Below, piece after piece: positions 41,351 through 50,432 of a stretch of DNA of 64,000 bases (its first letter is position 1; the number at the start of each line of letters is the position of its first letter). The stretch covers positions 496,001 through 560,000 of the forward strand of contig NZ_JACHDZ010000004.1 in NCBI RefSeq assembly GCF_014201375.1, given 5' to 3'. The notes under the pieces were generated by a model that saw only the letters and a list, made by a program, of their open reading frames with translations, made no database searches and had not been told where the DNA came from. Made by a program: the position numbers and the translations under genes. Source of the DNA: Tunturiibacter empetritectus. Its GTDB lineage: Bacteria > Acidobacteriota > Terriglobia > Terriglobales > Acidobacteriaceae.

Positions 41351-42221
41351 ATGTTCACAGTGATGGGAATTACGGGCAAAGTTGGCGGCGCAGTGGCGGA
41401 GAACCTGACTCGCTGCAGGTAAAACAGTGCGGGGTGTGGTGCGCGATTCGGGGAAGGCGAAAGCCTGGGCTGATCGCGGTGTGGAGCTAGTGCGATCCGC
41501 TTATGACGACGCGGCGGGGCTCGCAAAGGCGTTCTCTGGGGCAGAGGGTGTGTTCGCGATGATTCCACCGGACTTTGCGCCTGCTCCCGGGCTGCCGGAC
41601 CAGAGGCGTACGATCGCTGCGATCCGTGAGGCGCTGGAGCAGGCGAATCCTGGCAAGGCTGTGTTTCTTTCGTCTATCGGTTCGGAGCAACCGAGCGGGT
41701 TAGGGCTGATCACGTCGACCCACCTGATGGAAGAAGCTATGCGCACGCTGCCGATTCCTGTGGCGTACCTGCGCGCGGGTAGTTTCATGGAGAACTGGCT
41801 GGGAGCATTGGACCACATCCGTGCATCGGGTGAGATGCCGTTCTTTTATTCGCCACTTGATCGCAAATTCCCGCTGGTTGCCACGCGAGACATCGGTATG
41901 GCGGGCGCCAAGGTGTTGCTGCAGACCTGGACGGGCGAGCGTGTGCTGGAGGTAGACGGGCCTGAGGGTGGAACCGATTTGCACGAAACGGCGGCCGCCT
42001 TCGGTAGGGCGCTGGGCCGTGGGGTCAAGACCGTGCAATTACCTGAAGCTGCCTGGCAGAACGTTTTGGAAGCGATGGGTACGCCAGCCGATCGCACGGG
42101 TCTCTATATCGAAATGGTGAAGAGCTTCAACTCGGGCTGGATCCACTTCGGTAATTCGGGGACAGAGAAGTTTCATGGGCCGACAACGATCGAGGCGTTC
42201 GCACAGGAGATGGTCAAGTAA
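41351..42221 (+). pseudogene. NmrA-like NAD(P)-binding protein, frameshifted
   Basis: From ATG 41351, with AGGAGGTG 10 nt upstream, the frame reads MFTVMGITGKVGGAVAENLT with the GxxGxxG nucleotide loop, then meets a stop at 41420. One nucleotide further in phase (from 41412) the family pattern resumes as AAGKTVRGVVRDSGKAKAWA and continues to the end (FLSSIGSEQPSG, MEEAMRTLPIPVAYLRAGSFMENWLG, TRDIGMAGAKVLLQ), so a single extra base separates the two halves. It is either a broken gene or a sequencing error. An internal GTG at 41427 would lose the nucleotide-binding loop. The intact family includes NmrA-like and quinone-oxidoreductase-like proteins. Confidence 0.78.
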
Positions 42222-42262
42222 GGCGAACGGGCGCAGGGGACTCTTCGATGCAATAAATTCGG

Positions 42263-42293
42263 CATCTCGGAAGCTGCGGTAGCTTCCGAGATG
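42263..42293. terminator. Terminator-like hairpin after NmrA-like gene
   Basis: CATCTCGGAAGCT and AGCTTCCGAGATG form a perfect 13-bp stem with a 5-nt loop, followed by AGCGTTTTGT. It ends the transcript about 45 nt after the stop codon. Confidence 0.82.
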
Positions 42294-42429
42294 AGCGTTT
42301 TGTCGTTACTAATATTGTTTGGCTATCGATGCTTCACCGATGAGAACGGCGTTTCGGAAACAGAGGATGGAAGCAGCGATGAACATCTGAGGGACTGTTG
42401 AAGGCACGGTCGACGGGCAGAGGTACACG

Positions 42430-42672
42430 GTGACCAGATTGCTGATTGGACTTACCGGCGGGCTCTACAGATTCGATTTGGATGCGAGTGGCGGTCCAGG
42501 GCCGGTGCTTCCCGGCGTCCAGCCTATGGCATTCGCCATGGACCCTAGGGAGCTTATCCAATCGTGGATGCGCAAACCGATTTCGATGAGTGCTTTGGCT
42601 AGGTGGCGACAGTTGACAGTCTGCTTCAAGGGCCAATGCTCATCTTTGACAAATCGACGATCCAGAGCCTAA
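42430..42672 (+). pseudogene. Possible propeller-type gene fragment
   Basis: The first 36 residues (MTRLLIGLTGGLYRFDLDAS, then PGPVLPGVQPMAFAMDP) resemble the N-terminal blade of sialidase-like or other propeller proteins. After that the frame loses sense; a neighbouring frame reads AYPIVDAQTDFDECFG before a stop. I take it as a decayed N-terminal fragment. The surrounding 42294-42779 holds no other gene. Confidence 0.35.
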
Positions 42673-42779
42673 CTGTTGACAAAGCGGTGCTGCTCGACAC
42701 CGAACCGAGCTAATCCTCGTCGATTGACTGCACCTTCCTCTCCATGCAACTGTTAGAGGGTCAATCTGAGACATCCTCG

Positions 42780-43730
42780 ATGCGGATCGCTGACCTTATC
42801 CTTCCTGTATTTGCAGTGATCCTGACTGGCTGGCTCGTTGGTTATACGGGCTATCTGTCGCGGGCGTTGTCTGACGCACTGATTCATTTCGCCTATAACA
42901 TCGCAATGCCAGCATTGCTGATCGTCACCATTGCACAAGAACCAAGTCATTCGCTGATCAATTGGCGCTTTCTTGTTGCTTTTGGTGGTGGCTCCCTCCT
43001 CTGCTTCATCCTCGTGTTCGGCATCATGAGCATTCATGCTTCCCGAAGCCTCGCAAGCCGAACGATGCATGGCATGGCGGCATCGATGACCAATACCGGC
43101 TTCGTCGCCTTACCCGTCCTGCAGGCGATCTACGGTCCGCGTGCCGTGTTGCCGGCGGCGATCGCCACAGTATTTGTGGCCGTTGTGATGTTTCCAGCAG
43201 CCGTGATCCTGCTCGAACTTGGTCAGCGGAATGCGCATGACGCACGCACGGCCCCAATGGTCACAGTGAAGCATGTGGTGCTTAACCCGATGGTCTTATC
43301 AACCCTGATCGGCATGCTTTGGTCGGTCCTCGGCCTCCGTACGCCCGGGCCGGTCACCGCGTATCTTGGCATCCTGGCAGGTGCGCTCACGCCGTGTGCT
43401 CTGTTCGCCATCGGACTGGGGTTGTCGATCGATGGATTGCGCGCCAATATTGGGCGAGCTTCGCTGCTCTCGGCCGTCAAATTGGTCATCATGCCTCTGA
43501 TCGTGTACGGATTGAGCGTGGGCCTGGGGCTCGACCCCCTCTACACCATTGCGGCCGTAATCTGCGCCGCAGTGCCCACAGCCAAGACCGTCTACATTCT
43601 TGCCGGAGAGTATCACTGCGAGGAAATGATGGTAGCGTCCACCGTCTCGCTGACAACTCTAGCTTCCGTCATCTCGCTCGTGGTCTGGCTCTATGGGCTT
43701 TCCGGACTAGCAACACGCATCGCTCCCTGA
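42780..43730 (+). CDS. AEC family transporter
   Basis: This 316-residue permease belongs to the auxin-efflux-carrier (AEC) family. About ten membrane segments are visible, arranged as two inverted halves. Typical features are an early MRIADLILPVFAVILTGWLVG, NIAMPALLI with the conserved Pro, MTNTGFVALPVLQAIYGPRA, and in the second half LGLSIDGLRANIG and VICAAVPTAKTVYILAGEY. AEC proteins carry malate or other organic acids out of or into the cell; the substrate is unknown. The start at 42780 begins the first membrane segment. It sits in the tRNA-Leu islet. Confidence 0.9.
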   Translation: MRIADLILPVFAVILTGWLVGYTGYLSRALSDALIHFAYNIAMPALLIVTIAQEPSHSLINWRFLVAFGGGSLLCFILVFGIMSIHASRSLASRTMHGMAASMTNTGFVALPVLQAIYGPRAVLPAAIATVFVAVVMFPAAVILLELGQRNAHDARTAPMVTVKHVVLNPMVLSTLIGMLWSVLGLRTPGPVTAYLGILAGALTPCALFAIGLGLSIDGLRANIGRASLLSAVKLVIMPLIVYGLSVGLGLDPLYTIAAVICAAVPTAKTVYILAGEYHCEEMMVASTVSLTTLASVISLVVWLYGLSGLATRIAP

Positions 43731-43836
43731 ATCGGCGGCAGCGCTACCAGTGAGGTTTCCAGTTGTCACGGTAGGGACTATACGCCCACCATGACGCATA
43801 GCGCGGCATTTAGTATCTGCGACACATTTCATGCAA

Positions 43837-44661
43837 TCACGGAGTGAGGTCATCTCCGGGTTCCTTACTGGCAACGTACAGATACCTCAGCAGACGCTTT
43901 TCGCTCGTCAAAACATGGACACAGGAGAGGAACCGTTGCAGTCCCTCGAAGTTAGTATTGCCTTCCGCTGCGACCAGTTCCTCTTTCCTTTTCTCCCGTG
44001 CGTGATACCACTGCTTCGCGATCCGAGCCGCGCTCTCGGTTGTATCTTGTACGCGGACGTGTCGAAACTTCGCTCGCTCCATGAGGCGTTCATTCTCTCC
44101 GGGCGGGCTGTAGACGTAAAAGCCGATCGAGCTACGCGTAGCGATCTCTTCGTGGGAGACCATTCCACCAATTATCAGTGCGTCACTGAACAGCATGCGT
44201 CCGCCTGGCTTTAGAACGCGAAACATCTCAGCCAACACCTCGGGGCGTCCTGGAAGATGGCACAGAACGTCATTCGAGAACACAGCATCAAAGGTGTTGT
44301 CTTCGAAAGGTAGCCTCTTCGAGGCATCACACTCTTCAAAACGCACTTGGGAAGCGAGACCTCTTGCCAGCGCAAGCTGATTTGCATTGCGAACTCCCGG
44401 TTCGTTAATGTCCAGCCCTATGAGCCGACAGCCCACTTTTTCTCCAAGGTGCAACGCATATCCCCCAGAACCGCACCCCAGTTCCAGCACAAACGAATCT
44501 GATCTCAGCCGCAGCAGTTGGGGGATTGCATTAGATTCTTCCGTCGTAACCCAGCTCGTTTGCCCAAAGTCCTCGCCATAGGTCTCGATGCGCACCTGGC
44601 GGTAGGTAGCCGACTCATAATTTCCATACGCACTATCGTAGAGATCCACTTTCCGTGACAT
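43837..44661 (-). CDS. Class I SAM-dependent methyltransferase
   Basis: The 274-residue protein has a Rossmann-fold methyltransferase core. Motif I is VLELGCGSGGYALHLGE, the acidic residue after strand 2 is in LIGLDINEPG, motif II is EECDASKRLPFEDNTFDAVF, and LKPGGRMLFSD is the post-motif III segment. The N-terminus YGEDFGQTSW and the C-terminal WYHAREKRKEEL resemble the sarcosine/dimethylglycine or phosphoethanolamine N-methyltransferase group, but this is weak. No signal peptide. It converges on the AEC gene. Confidence 0.88.
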   Translation of the reverse strand: MSRKVDLYDSAYGNYESATYRQVRIETYGEDFGQTSWVTTEESNAIPQLLRLRSDSFVLELGCGSGGYALHLGEKVGCRLIGLDINEPGVRNANQLALARGLASQVRFEECDASKRLPFEDNTFDAVFSNDVLCHLPGRPEVLAEMFRVLKPGGRMLFSDALIIGGMVSHEEIATRSSIGFYVYSPPGENERLMERAKFRHVRVQDTTESAARIAKQWYHAREKRKEELVAAEGNTNFEGLQRFLSCVHVLTSEKRLLRYLYVASKEPGDDLTP

Positions 44662-44779
44662 GTTAGAGATCCTCCTCGGCCAGGCTCTACCCGTGGGGGA
44701 TGAGAACCCGGACCCAGATTAGCAACCATCCGACGTAGCTATGGCAAACCCGAAACGCCACTTCCCTGGAGCATATATA

Positions 44780-44890
44780 AGGGACTCCGGCAGCGCCCGT
44801 CATGTAGAGTTGGCTGTTCGTCACGAATGCGATGCCGTTCGAGCCCCAGCGAGCCATTCGTGTCGACCTGAACCGACTCAGGACTGACAC
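44780..44890 (-). pseudogene. Beta-propeller gene fragment
   Basis: The minus strand reads RWGSNGIAFVTNSQLYMTG, which matches the RWGQNGLAYRTASQLYV motif of the large lipoprotein at 8875-12981. It is likely the remnant of the C-terminal part of a similar gene, cut short by the islet boundary. The rest of the 44662-45067 gap holds nothing I can support. Confidence 0.5.
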
Positions 44891-45067
44891 CTACTGAACC
44901 GCCCGCGATAACGTTTTACTGTTTTACTAATCATGGGTAGTATTAATGTTGTCAATGGCTGGACGCCGCTGGCAATAGCTGGAGTGAGCGATAGGTAAGT
45001 CTCTTTCGAACCATAATCTTAGAGGCGTAACTGCCAATAAATAGAAGGGGCTCGGTGGGGCACGCAA

Positions 45068-45090
45068 TTCGAGTTCCCCTTCGGCACCAA
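45068..45090 (+). repeat. Direct repeat (attR-like), tRNA-Leu 3'-end copy
   Basis: TTCGAGTTCCCCTTCGGCACCAA repeats the 3' end of tRNA-Leu (40376-40399), including CCA. There is no further tRNA sequence to the left, so it is a partial copy, as left by site-specific integration or an old tandem tRNA. Confidence 0.65.
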
Positions 45091-45201
45091 AGTTTCAACC
45101 TCGGTTGCAGGCAGGCAGCTTACAGTAGCCGCCAAGGGCAGCCGAGTACTGGTCGAACCGGTTTCATCCGGAACTGACCACCCAGCCATCGCAAAGGGAC
45201 T

Positions 45202-46005
45202 ATGCCCACTCAGCTCGATCAGATTCTTGCGCACACGCTTCTGCAGGTAAGAGCTCGCAAGGCGGTCGCGGACTTCGGGCTGCTTGAGAGCATGGCGGCT
45301 GCCCACATCCCGCGCGGCTTCCGTGCCGGCCTCCAGGCAGCAGCAAAGACCGGCCCCGCCATCATCGCCGAGATCAAAAAAGCCTCGCCCTCCAAGGGTC
45401 TCATCCGCAGCGACTTCTATCCCGCCACCCTCGCCAGGACCTTCGAGTCCTCCGGTGCCGCAGCCCTCTCGGTCCTCACCGACGAGGAGTTCTTCCAGGG
45501 CTCGCTCGCCTACCTCGAACAGGCGTCGTCCGTCGTCCACATTCCCTGCCTCCGCAAAGACTTCATCCTCGATCCCTTCCAGATCCTCGAAGCCCGCGCC
45601 TACGGAGCCGATGCCATCCTGCTCATCGTCTCAGCGCACAGCGACACCGCACTCGTCGATCTGCGGGACGAAGCCAGCTCCCGCGGCCTCGACGTCCTCT
45701 GCGAGACCCACGACCGCGAAGAGATGGAACGCGCCATCGCTCTGGGCTTCGACCTCATCGGCGTCAACAGCCGCGATCTGCGCACCTTCTCCGTCCGCAC
45801 CGAAGTTTTCTTCGAACTCGCCCAATCCCTGCCGAAGGCCGCCGTCACCGTAGCCGAGAGCGGCATCCGCACCGCCGAAGACATCGCCAGGCTGCGAGCC
45901 GCCGGATACGATGCCTTCCTCATCGGCGAGACGCTCATGCGGCAGCCTGACCCCGCAGCCGCACTTGCCACCCTTCTGGATCGTGAGTACTCCTCCGACA
46001 TCTAA
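45202..46005 (+). CDS. trpC: Indole-3-glycerol phosphate synthase
   Basis: TrpC closes the indole ring in tryptophan synthesis. The 267 residues show AIIAEIKKASPSKGLIR with the catalytic Lys, LSVLTDEEFFQGS, CLRKDFILDPFQILEARAYG with the second catalytic Lys, GVNSRDLRTF and VAESGIRTAEDIARLRAAG, then AFLIGETLMR. It is a cytosolic TIM barrel of usual length. trpF follows after 47 bp. Other trp genes are not in the window, so the pathway is split across the genome. It begins just after the tRNA-Leu end copy. Confidence 0.96.
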   Translation: MPTQLDQILAHTLLQVRARKAVADFGLLESMAAAHIPRGFRAGLQAAAKTGPAIIAEIKKASPSKGLIRSDFYPATLARTFESSGAAALSVLTDEEFFQGSLAYLEQASSVVHIPCLRKDFILDPFQILEARAYGADAILLIVSAHSDTALVDLRDEASSRGLDVLCETHDREEMERAIALGFDLIGVNSRDLRTFSVRTEVFFELAQSLPKAAVTVAESGIRTAEDIARLRAAGYDAFLIGETLMRQPDPAAALATLLDREYSSDI

Positions 46006-46052
46006 ACAGAAGGCCCCAACCAGAAGGCCCGCCAGCGGAGCCGGTCAACGTC

Positions 46053-46736
46053 ATGTGGATTAAAATCTGCGCCAACACCAACCTCGCCGATGCAAAACTA
46101 GCCGCCGAGCTCGGTGCCGATGCGCTCGGCTTCGTCTTCGCTCCAAGCCCCCGTCGCGTAACCTCCGCCCAGGTCGCAAAGATCACGCCGCATCTTCCCT
46201 CCACCGTCGAACGCGTAGGCGTCTTCTACGCAGTCGATGCCTACGAGATCGCTCGCGCAGCACACGAGGCCGGTCTCACCGCAGTTCAGCTCCACAGCGG
46301 CGTAGACTTCGCACTCATCCACAGGCTGCATAAACTCTTCGCAGGCCAGGTCTCCCTCATCCAGACCGTTCACTGGCAAGTCGATGCAGACGCGGCCAGC
46401 GCGGCGATCGTAGCCGCAGAGCTGCGCAAAATTGCGGCCGACGGTTTAGTCGATAGAGTGTTGATCGATTCGAAGGTAGGCGCAGCCCTCGGCGGCACCG
46501 GCATCTCGTTCGACTGGGACACCGCGCGCAGCATCTTCGACGAGGCCGCGCCAGAACTCAGGCTGATCGTCGCAGGCGGACTTCGCCCGGAAAACGTAAC
46601 CGAGGCCATTCAGGGGCTTCGTCCCTGGGGAGTGGATGTCGCAAGTGGTGTGGAGTTTGAGCTGGGCCAGAAGAGCCCGGAAAAACTAGCAGCATTTATC
46701 AGCAAGGCACGCGAGTCAAAGGTTGACTCGGTCTAG
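46053..46736 (+). CDS. trpF: Phosphoribosylanthranilate isomerase
   Basis: TrpF isomerises phosphoribosylanthranilate in tryptophan synthesis. The N-terminus MWIKICANTNLADAKLAAELGADALGFVFAPSPR has the catalytic Cys (normally KICG; Ala follows here), the general-acid Asp is in VLIDSKVG, and GGTGISFDW and LIVAGGLRPENV hold the phosphate. C-terminal VDVASGVEFELGQKSPEKL completes the family pattern at 227 residues. trpC-trpF form a two-gene unit. Confidence 0.95.
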   Translation: MWIKICANTNLADAKLAAELGADALGFVFAPSPRRVTSAQVAKITPHLPSTVERVGVFYAVDAYEIARAAHEAGLTAVQLHSGVDFALIHRLHKLFAGQVSLIQTVHWQVDADAASAAIVAAELRKIAADGLVDRVLIDSKVGAALGGTGISFDWDTARSIFDEAAPELRLIVAGGLRPENVTEAIQGLRPWGVDVASGVEFELGQKSPEKLAAFISKARESKVDSV

Positions 46737-46760
46737 CCTCAACGCCAGCTAAAAAAGAGT

Positions 46761-46916
46761 TTAGGCATGGTGCGGGTACGAGTGTTGAATGTGAGCCTTC
46801 GGGGAACGGTCGTGATACCCCTGCGGCCGCAAATGGGCTGTAGGCTGCTTTGGTGCCGCAGAAGCGAACACAGGAGCCAACGCCAGCAGAAACGCGATAG
46901 AAAATTTCAGTTTCAT
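46761..46916 (-). CDS. Small secreted His-rich peptide
   Basis: This 51-residue gene is easily missed. It starts MKLKFSIAFLLALAPVFASA, a clear signal peptide, and the mature part has the sequence APKQPTAHLRPQGYHDRSPK followed by AHIQHSYPHHA, with six histidines in 31 residues. GAGAGG lies 7 nt before the ATG, an excellent ribosome binding site. Histidine content suggests metal binding, but that is inference. It converges on trpF with about 24 bp between the stops. Confidence 0.72.
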   Translation of the reverse strand: MKLKFSIAFLLALAPVFASAAPKQPTAHLRPQGYHDRSPKAHIQHSYPHHA

Positions 46917-47198
46917 AAGGCAACCTCTCTACGTGTCTATAAGACGCGTAACCGATGTCTCCGGATTCACATTTCTCCGCCGGATCACCACAAATGTCGG
47001 GTATTTGGATATACCCCGAAAGCGGGACAAACCTAGTATCGCCGCAAAGATAGCAATAAAAATTTGAATCCCGCCACCACGTGCCGCAAGCTGTATTACG
47101 CAACTGGTTATTACCCGCCGAGTGCCCCCGTCACTCAATCAAGCCAACTCCGTCGCGCTCTCCTTTGGGTCACTGGAAAACGTGGGAGTTATAAATAC

Positions 47199-47211
47199 TT
47201 GCTTTTAGCAA
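47199..47211. promoter_or_regulatory. MarR-type palindrome upstream of MarR-GNAT gene
   Basis: TTGCTTTTAGCAA is a perfect inverted repeat (TTGCT/AGCAA) about 24 nt before the ATG of the MarR-GNAT gene, well placed for autoregulation. The rest of 46917-47234 is non-coding and moderately AT-rich. Confidence 0.5.
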
Positions 47212-47234
47212 CTATTTAAACTTAGACTCCTTCT

Positions 47235-48137
47235 ATGGCCGTCAGCAACCTCGAAGAACGGAATCAGGTCTCTGCGGTACGAGAGTTCAACCGCTTCTAC
47301 ACCGCGCGACTGGGCTTGCTGCGAAAGCGGCATCTGGACGGAGACTTTTCGCTGACTGAGGCTCGTATCCTGTATGAGATCGGAGCCAACCCCCAACAGA
47401 CCGCATCCTTGTTACGCAACACTCTCGGCCTCGACGCCGGATACATCAGTCGAAGCCTCGCCCTGCTCACCCGGCGAAAGCTGGTGCGACAGAGCGCCTC
47501 AAAGCAGGACGGCCGGGAGAGGCTGCTTACGCTCACGCCGACGGGAGACAGAGCCGTAGCGCGGCTCAACGAACAGTCTGAGTTACAAATACAGCAGCTG
47601 CTCGCAGACCTTGGCTCCCCCGACCGCGAGGTGCTGCTTGATTCGCTCTCGAAGGTTCGCTCTATCTTGAGTCGGCCGAAAGAATCTTCTCTGCGAATCG
47701 TTCGCGTGTCGAAGTGCAGCGACGAGGTGCTTCAACTCCTGCAGGAGTACTACGATGCGATCGATGTCGTTGTACGGGATACCCCGCCTGCGATACAGGA
47801 GATCATCGACGAGCCCTCCTCCGGCGTGTGGCTCGCCTGCCTGGAAGACAAGCCCGTCGGCTGCGTCCTGCTGCGAAAGATGACCTCCCTTCCGTTCGCC
47901 GGTGAGTGCAAGCGGCTTTACGTGCAACCCTCCGCCCGCGGGCATCGCATCGCAGACAAGCTGCTGGATGCGCAGGAGGCGTTCGCTCGAAGCAGGGGGC
48001 TGCGTTGGATCTATCTCGATAGCCACGACGGTCTGAAGGCTGCAATTGCTCTCTATCGAAGGCGCGGGTACGTTCCATGCGAACGCTACAACGACAATCC
48101 CCAGGCGACAGTCTTCCTTCGAAAAAAAATCTCTTAG
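47235..48137 (+). CDS. MarR-type HTH and GNAT acetyltransferase fusion
   Basis: The 300-residue protein joins two domains. Residues about 10-140 form a MarR winged helix: LTEARILYEIG, ASLLRNTLGLDAGYISRSLALLTRRKLVRQ (recognition helix), and the wing SKQDGRERLLTLTPTG. Residues about 150-300 form a GNAT domain with VGCVLLRKM, the acetyl-CoA loop CKRLYVQPSARGHRIADKLL, YLDSHDGLKAAIALYRRRGYV. Such fused regulators occur widely. The target of acetylation is unknown. Repeat copy F starts 4 nt after the stop. Confidence 0.92.
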   Translation: MAVSNLEERNQVSAVREFNRFYTARLGLLRKRHLDGDFSLTEARILYEIGANPQQTASLLRNTLGLDAGYISRSLALLTRRKLVRQSASKQDGRERLLTLTPTGDRAVARLNEQSELQIQQLLADLGSPDREVLLDSLSKVRSILSRPKESSLRIVRVSKCSDEVLQLLQEYYDAIDVVVRDTPPAIQEIIDEPSSGVWLACLEDKPVGCVLLRKMTSLPFAGECKRLYVQPSARGHRIADKLLDAQEAFARSRGLRWIYLDSHDGLKAAIALYRRRGYVPCERYNDNPQATVFLRKKIS

Positions 48138-48140
48138 AGG

Positions 48141-48323
48141 CTGTCCTGCCGGACGGGCCCGCTGCGCGCGGGGCGATCACTTCGTGATGGGTATACCCCT
48201 TCGGTTGGCGCTCCCGTTGGTCGCGAGGGAAGATTGATTCCGACCAACGGGAGGATCACGCGAAGCTTTAAAAAGGCGTGCAAACGCCCGCCCCACGCGT
48301 AGTGGGCCCGTCCGGCAGGACAG
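48141..48323 (+). repeat. Dispersed nested-palindrome repeat, copy F (most perfect)
   Basis: This copy is complete and the most symmetrical: the first 20 bases (starting CTGTCCTGCCGGACG) are the perfect reverse complement of the last 20 (48304-48323). Inside, CTCCCGTTGGTCG faces CGACCAACGGGAG, a perfect 13-bp inner stem. It lies between convergent genes, 4 nt from one stop and 16 nt from the other. Confidence 0.95.
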
Positions 48324-48338
48324 CGTCTGGACAGTCTC

Positions 48339-50432
48339 TTACCGATTTAACTCGCGCACCAGAAAAGCGTACTGATCCACGGTCGCCTCGATCCGCTTGC
48401 TGAGCGGCATTCCCGCCCCATGTCCCGCCCGCGTCTCTACCCGGATCAGGATTGGATTCGTGCCCGTCTGGGCAGTCTGTAACGCCGCCGTGTACTTGAA
48501 GCTGTGCGCGGGATAGACGCGGTCATCATGATCGCCCGTCGTAATCAGCGTCGCCGGATAAGCCACGCCCTGCCGAATATTGTGCAGTGGCGAGTACTTG
48601 TAGATCGCGGCAAACTCCTCCGCGTTCTCTGAAGGAGATCCATACTCCTCCTTCCACGCCCAGCCGATCGTGAACTTGTCGAAGCGCAGCATATCCATCA
48701 CGCCAACCTGCGCGATCACAGCGCCGAACAAATCAGGCCGTTGCAACTCGCATGCGGCAACCAGCAGGCCGCCGTTGCTCCCGCCGGAGATGGCCAGCTT
48801 CGCTACAGAGGTGTATCTGTTCGTGACCAGCCACTCCGCTGCAGCGATGAAGTCGTCGAAGACGTTCTGCTTCTTCAGCCGTGTTCCCGCCTCGTGCCAC
48901 ACCTCGCCATACTCGCCGCCGCCGCGCAGGCTGGGCTGGGCATAGATCCCGCCCATCTCCATCCACATCACATGCGCGGAAGAAAACTCCGGCATCAGCG
49001 GCACATTGAACCCGCCATACGCATACAGCAGCGTTGGCGCATTGCCGTCGAGCACAAGTCCCTTCTTGTGGCTGATAAACATTGGTACGCGCGTGCCGTC
49101 TTTGCTGGTGTAAAAAATTTGAGTCGTCTCATAGAGCGCCGGATCGAACAACAGCTTCGGCTGTCGATAGACGGTTGATTGGCGCGTCTTCACATCGAGC
49201 CGGTAGATCGTACCCGGCGTCGTAAAGTTAGTGAACTGATAGAAGGTCTCGGTATCCTCACGCAGTCCGCCGAAGCCGTAGGCGGTGCCGATCGCCGGTA
49301 GCTTCAGCCGCTCGATTAACTGCCCATCAAGGCTGCGAAGCTCAATCAGGCTCTGCGCATCGGCCAGATAGTTCGCGATGAACGTATCGTCGATGATCGA
49401 GATGTCGCTCAGCTTGTTTTTGCTCTCGGGGATCACCGTCTTCCAGTGTTCGCGCTCGGGATGATTCAGGTCGATGGAGATGACCTTGCCGTTGGGGGCA
49501 TCGAGCGTCGTGAGCAGCCAGAAGAGAGTGCCGTCGTTGTTGATCGGCGCGTAGGTCGCATCCGCAGTTTCGATCAACCTCAGAATCGCGGAGTCAGGCT
49601 GCTGAAGGTCTTTGATGGCGACCTCGTTGTTCGGGCTCGTGCCTTTGCTCTGGTAGAGCACCAGGTATCGCCCGTCATCGGTGACATGCGCGCCGAGATT
49701 CAACTCCTTTTCGTCAGGACGGTCGAAGACCAGCTTGTCTTCGCTCTGCGGGGTGCCGAGTTTGTGAAAGAACACCTTATGAAAGTAGTTGGCGGCCTTC
49801 AGCGCCTCGGCCTCTGGCGCGTCGTAGCCCTCGTAGAAGAAGCCGCTGCCGTCCTTGAGCCACGCCGCCCCGCTGAACTTCGACCACTCGACGATATCGG
49901 GCAGATCCTTGCCCGTCGTGACATCGCGCACATGCCACTTCACCCAGTCGCTGCCTGCGTCGGCAATCGAATAAGCCGCCAACGATCCATCGTCGGTGAT
50001 GCTGAGGCCGCTGATCGCGACCGTACCATCGGCCGAGAAGGTATTCGGATCAAGCAGTACCTTCGGCTCGCCCTCCAGACCTTCGTGCCAGTAGAGGACA
50101 TTCTGATTCTGCAACCCGCTGTTGTGCGAGTAGAAGTATCGCGCTCCACGCCGCGCAGGAGCAGTGTATCGCTCGAAGTTGATCAGCTCCATCAGCCGCT
50201 TCTGCATCGTCTCGCGAGAGGGAACCTCCGCAAGATAGCTCTGCGTCAGCTCGTTCTCGGCGTCCACCCAGGTCTTCAACTCGGCGGAGTCGACATCCTC
50301 CATCCACCGGTAGGGATCGCTGACCGTAGTGCCAAAGTAGTCGTCCGTCTGTTCCACCTTGCGGGCAGTCGGATACGTGAGAGCTGAGGTCGTCTCAGGG
50401 GAGGGGAAAGCAACAGCAGAGCTTGTAGTCAT
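48339..50432 (-). CDS. Prolyl oligopeptidase (S9 family)
   Basis: This 697-residue serine peptidase cleaves after proline in short peptides. The N-terminus has the family segment YFGTTVSDPYRWMEDVDS, a seven-bladed propeller follows, and the C-terminal hydrolase domain carries the triad: Ser552 in SGGSNGG, Asp637 in GDHDDRVYP and His671 in RAGHGAG. No signal peptide is seen, so it is probably cytoplasmic. The length fits the family. It converges on the MarR-GNAT gene. Confidence 0.94.
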   Translation of the reverse strand: MTTSSAVAFPSPETTSALTYPTARKVEQTDDYFGTTVSDPYRWMEDVDSAELKTWVDAENELTQSYLAEVPSRETMQKRLMELINFERYTAPARRGARYFYSHNSGLQNQNVLYWHEGLEGEPKVLLDPNTFSADGTVAISGLSITDDGSLAAYSIADAGSDWVKWHVRDVTTGKDLPDIVEWSKFSGAAWLKDGSGFFYEGYDAPEAEALKAANYFHKVFFHKLGTPQSEDKLVFDRPDEKELNLGAHVTDDGRYLVLYQSKGTSPNNEVAIKDLQQPDSAILRLIETADATYAPINNDGTLFWLLTTLDAPNGKVISIDLNHPEREHWKTVIPESKNKLSDISIIDDTFIANYLADAQSLIELRSLDGQLIERLKLPAIGTAYGFGGLREDTETFYQFTNFTTPGTIYRLDVKTRQSTVYRQPKLLFDPALYETTQIFYTSKDGTRVPMFISHKKGLVLDGNAPTLLYAYGGFNVPLMPEFSSAHVMWMEMGGIYAQPSLRGGGEYGEVWHEAGTRLKKQNVFDDFIAAAEWLVTNRYTSVAKLAISGGSNGGLLVAACELQRPDLFGAVIAQVGVMDMLRFDKFTIGWAWKEEYGSPSENAEEFAAIYKYSPLHNIRQGVAYPATLITTGDHDDRVYPAHSFKYTAALQTAQTGTNPILIRVETRAGHGAGMPLSKRIEATVDQYAFLVRELNR

